A stretch of 64,000 nt of DNA from Thiobacillus sp. (GTDB taxonomy: Bacteria; Pseudomonadota; Gammaproteobacteria; Burkholderiales; Thiobacillaceae): positions 62,001 to 126,000 of the forward strand of contig JAUXRY010000022.1 in assembly GCA_030679915.1 (NCBI GenBank). Direction: 5' to 3'. How positions within the stretch are numbered: position 1 is the first letter of the stretch; the number at the start of each line of letters is the position of its first letter. The translations under genes and the position numbers were made by a program. Below, one piece after another: positions 10,511 through 20,122 of this stretch. The notes under the pieces are model-generated. The model did no database searches and had not been told where the DNA came from. It worked only from the letters and a program-made list of their open reading frames with translations.

Positions 10511-10948
10511 TTATGGGCGAATGTAGGCATACCCATCCGCTTGACGTTCCATGATTTCCACAACGCCCGAAGGCACATAACCAATCTTGGAATTCATGTC
10601 TTCCTTGGTCAGCTTCTGGCCACGCATGGTGTTGGCGCAAGCCACAATCTTGATTCCCGAATCGGCCATTTCGCTGATGCGGTTGGCTACGACGGAGTCG
10701 GATTTCAGTATGCCGATGCCTGGACCAAATGCCACGATTTCGATCACAGCACTTTTCAGATCCTTCTGGACGTTTTTGGCGTTGTTCAGCGCCAGGTTCC
10801 AGTAAGCCGGGTCGCTGTCGCTCACCTGAATGACCACTTTTGGCGCGGCCGCTGCGTCACCTGCAACAGCGGTTGTCGGCAGCGCGATTGCGCCCAAAAC
10901 CATCGCACCACCCAATATTGCGCCTATTAGCTTGTTCATGAATTTCAT
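10511..10948 (-). CDS. Periplasmic DsrE/DsrF-like family protein
   Basis: The 145-aa protein starts with a clear signal peptide (MKFMNKLIGAILGG, cleavage near TAVAGDA) after a very strong AAGGAGG site. It continues with a DsrE-type alpha/beta fold: KVVIQVSDSD, a central AFGPGIGILK loop and KIVACANTMR with a single conserved Cys104. Cytoplasmic DsrE-type proteins relay sulfur; exported members are common in sulfur-oxidising bacteria but their function is not settled. It is isolated, divergent from argA and without other dsr or sox genes nearby, so a sulfur role is inference. Confidence 0.82.
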   Translation of the reverse strand: MKFMNKLIGAILGGAMVLGAIALPTTAVAGDAAAAPKVVIQVSDSDPAYWNLALNNAKNVQKDLKSAVIEIVAFGPGIGILKSDSVVANRISEMADSGIKIVACANTMRGQKLTKEDMNSKIGYVPSGVVEIMERQADGYAYIRP

Positions 10949-11197
10949 TATTTAAGCCTCCTTCAGAATGGTGGGAAAACAGGTAAACAGTCAGTGCGTT
11001 AATGACGTGACCATGATAAACCGGATATCACGCTGGCAATACAGGAAGAATTGCCTTGCGGACAGTGAGACGTGCCCCCCATTCGAATTATTCAAGGTTT
11101 TTAACTATTGTCTTGCGAGCGCCCTGCATAGCAGGGGGGTTTTCGGTATCCTTACAACTTGACAAGCCCATAAACCCGCCCAGATCAGGACACTCCA

Positions 11198-12526
11198 TTG
11201 AAAGACAACAACGATTTCGTTCACTGGTTCCGCTCCGCCGCACCTTACATTCATGGCTTTCGTGGCAAAACCTTCGTCATTGCCTTCGGCGGTGAACTGG
11301 TGGCCGACAATGGCTTTGTGCAACTTGCGCATGATGTCAATCTGCTGAACAGCCTGGGTGTGCGGCTGGTGCTGATCCACGGTGTGCGGCCGCAAGTGGA
11401 AGCGCGGCTGACGGAGAATGGCACCGCGATCCGGTACGTAGGGGGACTTCGAGTCACTGACGATGCCGCGCTTGCCTGTGTCAAGGAAGCGGCCGGAACG
11501 GTACGCGTCGAAATTGAAGCCCTGTTGTCGCTGGGGCTGGCCAACACGCCCATGGCCGGCGCCAGCATCCGGGTAGCGTCCGGCAATTTTGTGACGGCGC
11601 AGCCTTTGGGCGTACGCGAGGGCGTGGATTTACTTCACACCGGCGAAGTGCGCAAGATCGATGCCGCGGCGATCCGGCGACGTCTCGACCAGCACGATAT
11701 CGTGCTGCTATCCCCGATCGGCTACTCCCCAACCGGCGAAATATTCAACCTCAGTCTGGAAGATGTGGCCACGCAGGCCGCAATCGAACTGGCCGCGGAC
11801 AAGTTGATTTTTCTAATGGACACGGAAGGCGTGCCGGACAAAGGACGCAAGATTCATAACGCCCTCACCGTCAACGAGGCACGCAAGGTGTTCGAAAAGG
11901 CCGGCCAGGGCAAGGCACGCAAGCTGCCGGAGGACGTGGCCTACTACCTGCCCTGCGCGATTACTGCCTGTACGCAGGGGGTCAAGCGCGCGCACCTCAT
12001 CAGCCGCCACCGCGATGGCGCCCTGTTATCCGAGCTCTTTACCCGCGAAGGGGTGGGTACACTCATCACACCCGCGCCATTGGAAACGCTGCGCGCTGCC
12101 ACGATCAACGACGTCGGTGGCATTCTCGGCCTGATCGAACCGCTTGAACGCGAGGGAATTCTGGTACGGCGTTCGCGCGAGTTGCTGGAAATGGAAGTGG
12201 AACGTTTTCTGGTGCTGGAATCCGACGGGGTCATTGCGGGTTGCGCAGCGCTCTACCCTTTTCCGGAAGAACATGCAGCCGAACTGGCCTGTCTCGCTGT
12301 ATCAAAAGATTTCCGCGGCCAGGGTTTTGGCGATCTGCTGCTGGAAGAGGCCGAAAGAAAGGGCAAAAAGCTCGGATTCAAACAATTATTTGTGCTGACC
12401 ACCCGCACTGAACATTGGTTCGAAGAACGCGGCTTTGTTGATAGCAGCCTGAGCAATCTACCCAAGAGCAAACAAGCGCTATATAACTACAATCGCAAAT
12501 CCAAAGTATTGAAAAAATCACTATGA
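11198..12526 (+). CDS. argA: N-acetylglutamate synthase (amino-acid kinase plus GNAT domains)
   Basis: First step of arginine biosynthesis. The 442-aa protein has an N-terminal amino-acid-kinase-like domain (GKTFVIAFGGELV, LIHGVRPQVEARL, IFLMDTEGV) and a C-terminal GNAT acetyltransferase domain (VSKDFRGQGFGDLLLEEAE, then HWFEERGF). This is the bacterial ArgA architecture and length. The start is a TTG at 11198 preceded by AGGA, chosen because it yields the expected N-terminus (FVHWFRSAAPYIHGFRGKTF). The kinase-like domain normally binds arginine as feedback inhibitor. It is 15 nt upstream of the PhnD-like gene. Confidence 0.93.
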   Translation: MKDNNDFVHWFRSAAPYIHGFRGKTFVIAFGGELVADNGFVQLAHDVNLLNSLGVRLVLIHGVRPQVEARLTENGTAIRYVGGLRVTDDAALACVKEAAGTVRVEIEALLSLGLANTPMAGASIRVASGNFVTAQPLGVREGVDLLHTGEVRKIDAAAIRRRLDQHDIVLLSPIGYSPTGEIFNLSLEDVATQAAIELAADKLIFLMDTEGVPDKGRKIHNALTVNEARKVFEKAGQGKARKLPEDVAYYLPCAITACTQGVKRAHLISRHRDGALLSELFTREGVGTLITPAPLETLRAATINDVGGILGLIEPLEREGILVRRSRELLEMEVERFLVLESDGVIAGCAALYPFPEEHAAELACLAVSKDFRGQGFGDLLLEEAERKGKKLGFKQLFVLTTRTEHWFEERGFVDSSLSNLPKSKQALYNYNRKSKVLKKSL

Positions 12527-12541
12527 CTGGAGCGAGCGGTT

Positions 12542-13396
12542 TTGCGCCTGTTTAAATTCCGCTTGCACGCGCTGGCGCTTGTCCTGTTGCTCCTGATGGG
12601 ACTGCGCACAGGCTGGGCGGACGACGCCCGCCCCCTGGTTCTGGGTGTGTTCCCTTATGTCACGGCCAAACAAATCGTGGAAATCTATCGTCCAGTGGCC
12701 AAGGCGCTGGAAGAAAAGCTGCAGCGCCGGGTACTGCTCTTCACCGCACCCGACTTCACCACTTTTGCCCAAAGGACCCGCCAGGGCCAATACGACATTC
12801 TGCTTACAGCACCGCATCTGGCCTGGCTGGCACGGGAGGACACGGGATACCTGCCCCTGCTGAAGTATGACCTGCCGTTTCGTGGTCTGCTGGTCGTCAA
12901 GTCCGATTCACAGCATAAGGATTTGGAAGATTTACGTGGACACACCATCGCCACACCTGATTCCATCGCATTGGTAGTTTTAGCGGGAAAAATTGAATTG
13001 GCTGCGAGTGGACTCAGAGAAAAAATCGACTACCAGTTGAAACAGTCTGGTACTCACATCAACGCTGCGATGCAAGTCATCCATGGACGTGCTGGCGGCG
13101 CCATGCTGGCAGCGCAAACCTACAACTTGATGCGCCCCAAGCTGCAACAGCAATTACGGGTGCTGGCGTTAACACCCCAATTATCCAGTTTGATGTATCT
13201 CACCCACCCGCGGTTATCCGTTACCGAGGTGCAGTCAATCCGCACCGCGCTGCTTGATTTCTCTGCCTCCCCCGATAAACAGGCACGCAAACACCATGGC
13301 TCCAATGGCGCCATTGAACCGATCGATGACGCGATGTTTCAAACGATCAGCCCCTACGCATTGGCGACGCAAAAAATGTTGCTGCAGAAGAAATGA
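12542..13396 (+). CDS. PhnD-like periplasmic substrate-binding protein
   Basis: The 284-aa product has a signal peptide (LALVLLLLMGLRTGWA, cleavage near residue 26) followed by a type II periplasmic-binding-protein fold of the phosphate/phosphonate (PhnD) family: LVLGVFPYVTAKQIVEIYRPVAK near the mature N-terminus, YDILLTAPHLAW, and LRGHTIATPDSIA. The start is TTG at 12542 after GGAGCGAG. No ABC permease or ATPase is adjacent. Instead, the stop codon overlaps the start of a membrane GGDEF/EAL protein (ATGA), so the protein more likely acts as a ligand sensor for that partner. By analogy, PhnD-like AioX senses arsenite for a sensor kinase. The ligand is unknown. Confidence 0.85.
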   Translation: MRLFKFRLHALALVLLLLMGLRTGWADDARPLVLGVFPYVTAKQIVEIYRPVAKALEEKLQRRVLLFTAPDFTTFAQRTRQGQYDILLTAPHLAWLAREDTGYLPLLKYDLPFRGLLVVKSDSQHKDLEDLRGHTIATPDSIALVVLAGKIELAASGLREKIDYQLKQSGTHINAAMQVIHGRAGGAMLAAQTYNLMRPKLQQQLRVLALTPQLSSLMYLTHPRLSVTEVQSIRTALLDFSASPDKQARKHHGSNGAIEPIDDAMFQTISPYALATQKMLLQKK

Positions 13397-16170
13397 AAGA
13401 CTGGCTCGACCGGCTCTCGCTTCGCTACAAGCTCACCCTCGCCGCCCTCGCGGTAGAGGTCATCATGCTCAGTCTCCTGATTGGATACGGCATGCAGTTC
13501 ACCAACCAGGCATTGCAGCAACAGGCCAGTCAACGTGTGCATGAAATTGCCGATACGCTGGCTGTCGCGCTGCTGGCCCCCTTGTCACAACAAGATGATG
13601 CCAGCGTACGCGACATCATTGAGTCGGTACGGCGGGACAGCAATCTGGAGAAAATCGTGGTGCGCGACAACATCGGTCGCACTGTGCACCAGACAGGTCG
13701 CGAGATTGCCCGCAACGCAGCCGACTTCGGCGTAACCCGTCCGATCGAGCTGGCGGGCCAACCATACGGTGAGGTCGACCTGGTCTTGTCGAGCGACTTT
13801 ATTCAGACAGCGCGAGCGCAGTATCTTCAGCAAAGTCTCTTGATTGCCGGCGCAGCCTTGATCCTGACCACCATTTTGCTGACGCTGTTGGTCGGCAGGC
13901 TTACCGGGCGTTTTGAAGCGCTCACCCGCGCCAGCAAACGCATGGAACAGGGCGACCTGGACGTACTCATTGCGGGCGAAGGAAAAGATGAACTGGGTCA
14001 ACTGGTCCGAACCTTCAACCGGATGGCAGAGTCAGTCCGCTTCAGTGTCGAACGTGCCCACGATAACGAAGCGCGCTTTCACGCCATCGCCGACTACACG
14101 CATGATCTGGAATTCTGGCTGTCACCCGAAGGCAAACTGTTATGGGTCAACCCGTCAGTCGAGCGCATGCTGGGGTACACCGTTGGCGAATGCATGATGC
14201 AACAGCATTTTCCATTGGACCTCATCCACCCGGAAGGCAGAACCGAAGCAGACTTTATCCTGCGCCAGGCATTACGTGGATCGTCCGGGCAAGGCTATGC
14301 CCTGCGTATCTGCCGCAAGGACGGAGGCCATTTCTGGGCCTTGGCAAACTGGCAACCGATCAAAGATCATAACGAGAATTATCAGGGCATCCGCGCCAGC
14401 ATCCACAGCATCGATGATCTGAAATCCACCGAAGCCAACCTGCGTCAGGCCATCAACGAACTGCGTATCGCAGAAACCTTGCAGGGGAAATACCTGGAGG
14501 AAACCGAGCAGGAACGTGCACGTCTGGTCTCGCTGTTGTCGGCGATGAATCTGGGCATTTTGTTTGTTGCCGCAGATGGCCTCGTGCTCTACAACAATCC
14601 CTCGTTCAGCCGCATGTGGATGATCGACGAAAAACAGAACCTGATCGGGAAACCTGCGCGAGATGTTCTTGCCCAGTCGTCCTCTTCACTGGCCCGTCCG
14701 GACCAGTTTTCCAAGCACTTGATGTCGGTGCTGGAAACTCGGGAGCTGTCCGACAGTTTCGAGATCCAGATGACCGATGGACGCGTCATCACCGAACTCG
14801 ATTATCCGGTGCGGGACCGCGAAGGCCGATTTACCGGCCATTTATGGATTTACGAGGACATCACCCGCGAACGCCAAACCGCCGAACAACTGGTGTATCT
14901 GGCCGAACGTGACGCACTGACCGGGTTATACAACCGCCATCGATTCCAGCAGGAACTGGCGCGCACCATGCTGGAAAGTGATCGCCACCGCATGAAATGC
15001 GCGGTGATGTTTTTCGATCTCGACGAATTCAAAACCATCAATGACACCTACGGCCATCGTGCCGGCGATGCGCTGCTGATCCGGGTGGCCGGTGAGGTCG
15101 GCGCACTGGTCCGCCGCAACGAGGTGCTGGCACGCCTGGGGGGCGATGAATTCGCCCTGCTCTTGCCCGGTGTAAACGGCAACGAAGCCGAAGCATTGGC
15201 CGAGCGCGTGGTGCGCGCCGTGGCACAGATCCCGTTTCGTTTCGAGGGGCAAAGCCTGCGTGCCACCACCAGCCTGGGCATTGCCTATTACCCGGAGCAT
15301 GCCATTGATGCCGATGATCTGGTCGCACGCGCTGACATCGCCATGTATCAAGCCAAAGACTCCGGCAAAAATACCTGGCGCGTTTTCCGGTCGAACATTG
15401 CTGCGGACACAGAAATGCGCAGCCGGCTGTCGTGGGGGGAGCGCATCAGCAATGCGCTCGACAGAGGCTTGTTCGAGTTACATTTTCAGGGTGTATACCG
15501 GTCGGAAGACAGCGAACTTTCCCATCTGGAAGCACTGATCCGGATGCGCGACGAACGCAATCCCGCGGAACTCATCATGCCGGGCCATTTTATTCCGCCC
15601 GCCGAGAAAAGCGGACGTATTCTCGATATCGATCGCTGGGTCATTCGTGAAGTGATCAAAAAACTGTCCCAATATCCTGACATCCCCTCCATCGCGATCA
15701 ATATATCGGGGCGCTCCCTGTCCGAACCCACCCTGCCTCAATACATTGGTGACGCCATACGCGAAGGCGGCGTCAAGCCCAACCGGCTGATTGTTGAAAT
15801 CACGGAAACGGCTGCCGTTTCCGATCTTCATGATGCACAGCGCATGATCGAAGCACTCCGCCAACTGGGGTGCGGTGTATGCCTTGATGACTTTGGCGTC
15901 GGCTTTGCCTCATTCGCTTATCTCAAACACCTGCATGTCGATACGATCAAGATTGATGGCATTTTCATTCATGACCTGGCCAACGATCACGACAACCAGA
16001 TATTCGTGCGAGCGATGGTTAGTGTTGCGCTGGGATTGGGGAAATCGGTGGTAGCGGAATATGTCGAAGATGGAAAAACGCTCGCCCTGCTGCGCCGGCT
16101 CGGCGTCGACCTGGTGCAGGGCTACTACCTCGATCGCCCGACACTCAATCATCCAGCACTTAACCCTTAA
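13393..16170 (+). CDS. Membrane sensor with HAMP, PAS, GGDEF and EAL domains
   Basis: The 925-aa inner-membrane protein has a first membrane segment at about residues 14-35, a periplasmic domain, a second membrane segment near 150-172 and HAMP. Two PAS-like domains follow (about 230-350 and 370-490). The diguanylate cyclase motif LGGDEF is intact (583-587), and the EAL domain starts at 713. The inhibitory site upstream of GGDEF reads RRNE instead of RxxD. EAL catalytic residues appear intact (EAL, NIS, EITET, DDFG, KID, AEYVE, QGYY), so both synthesis and hydrolysis of cyclic di-GMP are possible. It overlaps the PhnD-like gene by 4 nt, implying coupled translation and a shared signal. Confidence 0.93.
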   Translation: MKDWLDRLSLRYKLTLAALAVEVIMLSLLIGYGMQFTNQALQQQASQRVHEIADTLAVALLAPLSQQDDASVRDIIESVRRDSNLEKIVVRDNIGRTVHQTGREIARNAADFGVTRPIELAGQPYGEVDLVLSSDFIQTARAQYLQQSLLIAGAALILTTILLTLLVGRLTGRFEALTRASKRMEQGDLDVLIAGEGKDELGQLVRTFNRMAESVRFSVERAHDNEARFHAIADYTHDLEFWLSPEGKLLWVNPSVERMLGYTVGECMMQQHFPLDLIHPEGRTEADFILRQALRGSSGQGYALRICRKDGGHFWALANWQPIKDHNENYQGIRASIHSIDDLKSTEANLRQAINELRIAETLQGKYLEETEQERARLVSLLSAMNLGILFVAADGLVLYNNPSFSRMWMIDEKQNLIGKPARDVLAQSSSSLARPDQFSKHLMSVLETRELSDSFEIQMTDGRVITELDYPVRDREGRFTGHLWIYEDITRERQTAEQLVYLAERDALTGLYNRHRFQQELARTMLESDRHRMKCAVMFFDLDEFKTINDTYGHRAGDALLIRVAGEVGALVRRNEVLARLGGDEFALLLPGVNGNEAEALAERVVRAVAQIPFRFEGQSLRATTSLGIAYYPEHAIDADDLVARADIAMYQAKDSGKNTWRVFRSNIAADTEMRSRLSWGERISNALDRGLFELHFQGVYRSEDSELSHLEALIRMRDERNPAELIMPGHFIPPAEKSGRILDIDRWVIREVIKKLSQYPDIPSIAINISGRSLSEPTLPQYIGDAIREGGVKPNRLIVEITETAAVSDLHDAQRMIEALRQLGCGVCLDDFGVGFASFAYLKHLHVDTIKIDGIFIHDLANDHDNQIFVRAMVSVALGLGKSVVAEYVEDGKTLALLRRLGVDLVQGYYLDRPTLNHPALNP

Positions 16171-16373
16171 TTCTTAAGATGCTTTTCTGCCGAAATGTCA
16201 TTCGGCGACCACGCTGAAACGTAAAAATGGGTTGATTTCATTGCCTGTCGACCATTTTGCGCTGTATCCCCGTTTTACAGCCCGATCTACAGGCTGACAT
16301 GCCTTGAACGTGCCGGACACCGGCCAAAAACTGTTAAAATCCCCTGTTTTTCACGATTTTTCGGGATTTCTCC

Positions 16374-17966
16374 GTGCTTACCGCTTCCAGCATCACCCTG
16401 CAATTCGCCGCCAAACCGCTGTTCGAGAACGTCAACGTCAAGTTTGGCGATGGCAACCGCTATGGCCTGATCGGCGCCAACGGCTGCGGCAAATCCACCT
16501 TCATGAAGATACTCGCCGGCGAACTGGAATCGACTGCCGGCAACGTCTCGCTTGACCCCGGTGAACGCATGGCGTGGCTGCGCCAGGACCAGTTTGGTTA
16601 CGAAGACCAGCGGGTGCTCGACGTAGTGATGCAAGGCCACGCCGACATGTGGAAAGTCATGCTGGAAAAAGACGCCATCTACATGAACCCGGAAGCGAGC
16701 GAGGAAGATTACCTGCACGCGGCCGAACTGGAAGCCAAGTTTGGTGAAATGGGCGGCTACGATGCCGAGGCGCGCGCGGGACAACTGTTGCTGGGCGTGG
16801 GCATTCCCACCGAGCAGCACATGGGCACCATGAGCCAGATCGCACCCGGCTTCAAGCTGCGCGTGCTGCTGACGCAAGCACTGTTTTCCAACCCCGACAT
16901 CCTGTTGCTCGACGAACCGACCAACAACCTCGACATCAACACCATCCGCTGGCTGGAAAACGTGCTGAACGAAAGCAAGGCCACCATCATCGTCATCTCG
17001 CACGACCGCCACTTCTTGAATCAGGTCTGTACCCACATGGCCGACCTCGATTACGGCACCATCAAGACCTACCCCGGCAACTACGACGACTACATGCTGG
17101 CCTCGGCGCAGGTCAAGGAACGTCAGGCCTCCACCAACGCCAAGGCCAAGGACAAGGTTGCCGAACTGCAGGAATTCGTGCGCCGCTTCTCGGCCAACAA
17201 ATCTAAGGCACGCCAGGCGACCAGCCGGATGAAGATGATCGACAAGATCAAGATCGAGGATTTCAAACCGTCATCGCGCCAGAATCCTTATATCCGGTTC
17301 GAGCCGGAGAAAGTCCTGCATCGCCGCGCGCTCGAAATCGAGGACCTCAAATTCGGCTACGAAGACACACCTCTGTTTTCCAATCTCGGCTTCTCGCTCG
17401 AGGCCGGTGAAAAACTCGCTGTCATCGGCGGCAACGGGGTCGGTAAATCCACCCTGATGAAGCTCCTGATGAGCGAACTCAAACCAGAATACGGTGAGGT
17501 GAAATGGAGCGAGAACGCCAATATCGGCTACTTCTCGCAGGATCACGTCACCGATTTCGACATGGACCTGAACCTCACCGACTGGATGCACCAGTGGACC
17601 CAGGCGGGCGACGACGAGCAAATATTGCGCGGCATACTCGGGCGGCTGCTGTTTTCGGGCGACGATGTGAAAAAATCGGTGCGCGTGCTGTCCGGCGGCG
17701 AAAAAGGCCGCATGCTCTACGGCAAGTTGATGCTCGGCCGCCACAACGTGCTGGTGATGGACGAGCCGACCAACCACATGGACATGGAATCGATCGAGTC
17801 GCTCAACATCGCACTTGAGCAGTTCAAGGGCACGCTGATTTTCGTTTCGCACGACCGCCAGTTCGTCAGCAGCCTCGCCACCCGCATTCTTGAAGTCACC
17901 CCGGAAGGCGTCGAGTTCTACATGGGCAACTACGACGAATACCTGCATTCCAAGGGTCTGGAATAA
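16374..17966 (+). CDS. ybiT: ABC-F ribosome-associated ATPase YbiT
   Basis: The 530-aa protein has the same length and end-to-end pattern as E. coli YbiT. Two ABC domains have Walker A motifs GANGCGKST and GGNGVGKST and LDEPTNN / MDEPTNH Walker B regions, separated by the P-site-tRNA-interaction linker (about 245-310). The first signature is degenerate (MSQIAPG), as in the family; the second is [12 protein letters not shown] proteins act on the ribosome and are cytoplasmic. The GTG at 16374 gives [11 protein letters not shown], matching the family start. It precedes the Rossmann-type gene by 12 nt. Confidence 0.93.
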   Translation: MLTASSITLQFAAKPLFENVNVKFGDGNRYGLIGANGCGKSTFMKILAGELESTAGNVSLDPGERMAWLRQDQFGYEDQRVLDVVMQGHADMWKVMLEKDAIYMNPEASEEDYLHAAELEAKFGEMGGYDAEARAGQLLLGVGIPTEQHMGTMSQIAPGFKLRVLLTQALFSNPDILLLDEPTNNLDINTIRWLENVLNESKATIIVISHDRHFLNQVCTHMADLDYGTIKTYPGNYDDYMLASAQVKERQASTNAKAKDKVAELQEFVRRFSANKSKARQATSRMKMIDKIKIEDFKPSSRQNPYIRFEPEKVLHRRALEIEDLKFGYEDTPLFSNLGFSLEAGEKLAVIGGNGVGKSTLMKLLMSELKPEYGEVKWSENANIGYFSQDHVTDFDMDLNLTDWMHQWTQAGDDEQILRGILGRLLFSGDDVKKSVRVLSGGEKGRMLYGKLMLGRHNVLVMDEPTNHMDMESIESLNIALEQFKGTLIFVSHDRQFVSSLATRILEVTPEGVEFYMGNYDEYLHSKGLE

Positions 17967-17977
17967 GGATTGCCGTC

Positions 17978-18733
17978 ATGAGCGAAGTCATCCTCATCGG
18001 CCTCGGCCAACTCGGGCGTATTTTTGCCGGCGGCCTGCTGCGCATTGGTTGCACGGTGATTCCGGTCAATCGCGGCGACGGCATGGCAACAGTGGCGCAG
18101 CGCCATCCCACCCCTGAATTGGTATTGGTGGCGGTGGCTGAAAATGATCTGCATGCAGTGCTGGCGGACTTGCCGGAAAACTGGACATCGCGCGTCGCGT
18201 TGATCCAGAACGAACTGCTGCCACGCGACTGGCTGGTGCACGGCATGATCGATCCCACCGTCATCTCGGTGTGGTTCGAAAAAAAGAAAGGCATCGATGC
18301 CAGGCCGTTGATTGCCTCGCCCGCTGCCGGACCGGGCGCTTCCCTGCTGTGCCGCGCGCTGACTTCCATCGACTTGCCATGCCGCGAAGTGGCCCTGGGA
18401 GATGAACTGCTGTTCGAGCTGGTGCGCAAGAACGTCTACATCCTCACCACCAATATTGCGGGGCTCAAGACCGGCGGCACCGTAGCCGAACTCTGGGCGC
18501 AGCATGAAGCTTTTGCGCGTCAGGTCGCTCACGAGGTGATGGATATACAGGATGCGCTGACCGGCACCCAACTTGACCGTGACGCGCTGATTGCCGGCAT
18601 GCTGGAAGCCTTCAACGGCGATCCCGCGCACGGCTGCACCGGGCGCTCGGCACCGGCACGCTTGACTCGGGCCCTCGGGCACGCGGATGAATTCCAGTTG
18701 GCGGTTCCTACCCTCAGGACGCTTGCGCGCTGA
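17978..18733 (+). CDS. Rossmann-fold protein resembling ketopantoate/6-phosphogluconate reductases
   Basis: The 251-aa cytoplasmic protein opens with a dinucleotide-binding motif (ILIGLGQLGRIFAGG, GxGxxG at residues 8-13) and has a helical C-terminal half with LTRALGHADEFQLAVPTL. This overall layout resembles ketopantoate-reductase-like dehydrogenases, but the catalytic Lys/Asn/Glu motifs are not clear. It lies 12 nt after ybiT with its own AAGGA site, so it is probably cotranscribed. The substrate is unknown. An earlier assignment to panE would not be justified. Confidence 0.6.
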   Translation: MSEVILIGLGQLGRIFAGGLLRIGCTVIPVNRGDGMATVAQRHPTPELVLVAVAENDLHAVLADLPENWTSRVALIQNELLPRDWLVHGMIDPTVISVWFEKKKGIDARPLIASPAAGPGASLLCRALTSIDLPCREVALGDELLFELVRKNVYILTTNIAGLKTGGTVAELWAQHEAFARQVAHEVMDIQDALTGTQLDRDALIAGMLEAFNGDPAHGCTGRSAPARLTRALGHADEFQLAVPTLRTLAR

Positions 18734-18754
18734 GCACAAACGGCGAGGCCGTGA

Positions 18755-19231
18755 TCAGATGGTTTTGACCTTGGCCGGTTTGTCTTCCTGCCCAACCACG
18801 CCCTGCTGATCAAACGGTAGCCATCTGGATGACTGGTCGGTTTTGACACGGCCACTGATGCGATAGGGCACCCCGGCTTTCAGCGAGTCGGACGGAAGCG
18901 TCTTGATCTGCTGAATCAGGTTTCGGAACTGCGTGACGGCATCCAACCGTATCACCGTGCTCGATATCGCCGGCAGCAACACGGAAACACGCGACAGCCC
19001 CTTGGCAAAAGCACGCCCGTTCAGCTCCAGTTCGAACTCCAGCGCCTCGATATTCAGATCGAAATCGTTTGGATTGCTCACCCGCAAACCCACATCAAAG
19101 TGCTGTTCAAAAATGCCGAGGCTTTTGATGTCGACATCGGCCACGCTCACCTTGGGAGCTTTGGCGTGATACGGCAGGCCGCTGCAAGCGGCTAGACTCA
19201 AGGCCAGTAGTAAAATTAACCACCGTTGCAA
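18755..19231 (-). CDS. LEA type 2 (WHy-domain) lipoprotein
   Basis: The 158-aa protein begins with a lipoprotein signal and lipobox (SLAACSG, Cys16). It has a single LEA-2/WHy-type beta domain, seen in FDVGLRVSNPNDFDLNIEALEFELELNG, which is the recognisable NPN signature. Such bacterial proteins are anchored in the outer or inner membrane and have no defined function. It starts 9 nt after the fructosamine-kinase-like gene, making it the last gene of the radical SAM operon. Confidence 0.82.
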   Translation of the reverse strand: MQRWLILLLALSLAACSGLPYHAKAPKVSVADVDIKSLGIFEQHFDVGLRVSNPNDFDLNIEALEFELELNGRAFAKGLSRVSVLLPAISSTVIRLDAVTQFRNLIQQIKTLPSDSLKAGVPYRISGRVKTDQSSRWLPFDQQGVVGQEDKPAKVKTI

Positions 19232-19240
19232 TGGAACCCC

Positions 19241-20122
19241 CTATCGAATGTGCGCCCGCAATTGGGCGGCCATGCGCCTAGCTTGCGCCACATAACTGCC
19301 GCCGAAAAGATTGGCGTGATTGAGAACGTGATAAAGATTGTAGAGCGTTTTACGCACGGCATAGCCCGCATCGAGCGGCCAGGCTTCACGATAAGCCGCA
19401 TAAAAATCCGGTGCGAATCCGCCAAACAGCTCGGTCATCGCAAGATCACATTCGCGGTCACCAAAATACACCGCTGGATCGAATATCACCGGCGATCCAT
19501 CGGACAGATAGCCGTGATTTCCGCCCCATAAATCACCATGCAGCAGCGAAGGGGCCGGGACGTATCCGTCAAATAAAACGTCAAGCTGAGTCAGCAGGGC
19601 CTCGCCGTCTGCTTGTAGTGCACCGACGTAGCCATTCTCCGCTGCCAACTGCAGCTGAAACCCCAGGCGTTGATCACGCCAGAAGTCGATCCAGCTTTCG
19701 TGCCAGGGATTCGGCTGCGGCGTGGCGCCGATCCAGTTGTCGCGCGGCCCGCCAAATTGCGTTGCACTGACTCGGTGTTGCTGCGCGAGCAGACGGCCCA
19801 GTTGCGCGGCGTCGCCGTGCGGTTTCAGCAACAGGTGCTTGAGCACCAGGTACGCCTGTCCGTCTGCCACGCCATGACACACCCCCTGCGGCACCCGCAC
19901 TGCGTTTGCATGGGCCAACTCAGTCAACCCGGCCGCTTCTGTTTCGAACCATTCAAGATGAATGGCGGGCTGGATTTTGACAAAAAAGCTGCGCGCGTCG
20001 TCACTCAACGTGAAGGCCTGGCTGATATCACCGCCATGGACAGCTTGCATGTTCTGGACGACGAAGGATGCACCGCTGGAACGGCTGATTGCGGCGGCGA
20101 TTTCGCTGAGGAAAGCGCTCAC
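19241..20122 (-). CDS. Fructosamine kinase family protein
   Basis: The 293-aa protein belongs to the fructosamine/ketosamine-3-kinase group of the aminoglycoside-phosphotransferase-like superfamily. The catalytic loop is LLHGDLWGGN and the metal motif is FDPAVYFGDRECDLA, followed by TELFGGF, which is characteristic of this family. These enzymes phosphorylate sugar residues linked to amines, including glycated proteins. Its start overlaps the stop of the ATP-grasp gene (ATGA), so the two are translationally coupled. Whether it repairs glycated protein or acts on a small molecule made by the operon is unknown. Confidence 0.88.
   Translation of the reverse strand: MSAFLSEIAAAISRSSGASFVVQNMQAVHGGDISQAFTLSDDARSFFVKIQPAIHLEWFETEAAGLTELAHANAVRVPQGVCHGVADGQAYLVLKHLLLKPHGDAAQLGRLLAQQHRVSATQFGGPRDNWIGATPQPNPWHESWIDFWRDQRLGFQLQLAAENGYVGALQADGEALLTQLDVLFDGYVPAPSLLHGDLWGGNHGYLSDGSPVIFDPAVYFGDRECDLAMTELFGGFAPDFYAAYREAWPLDAGYAVRKTLYNLYHVLNHANLFGGSYVAQARRMAAQLRAHIR

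Noticed and set aside
11122-11147. Hairpin CCCTGC-ATA-GCAGGG with following T residues upstream of argA
   Set aside because: It could be an attenuator, but lies between divergent genes with no upstream plus-strand gene and only four T; evidence is too weak.
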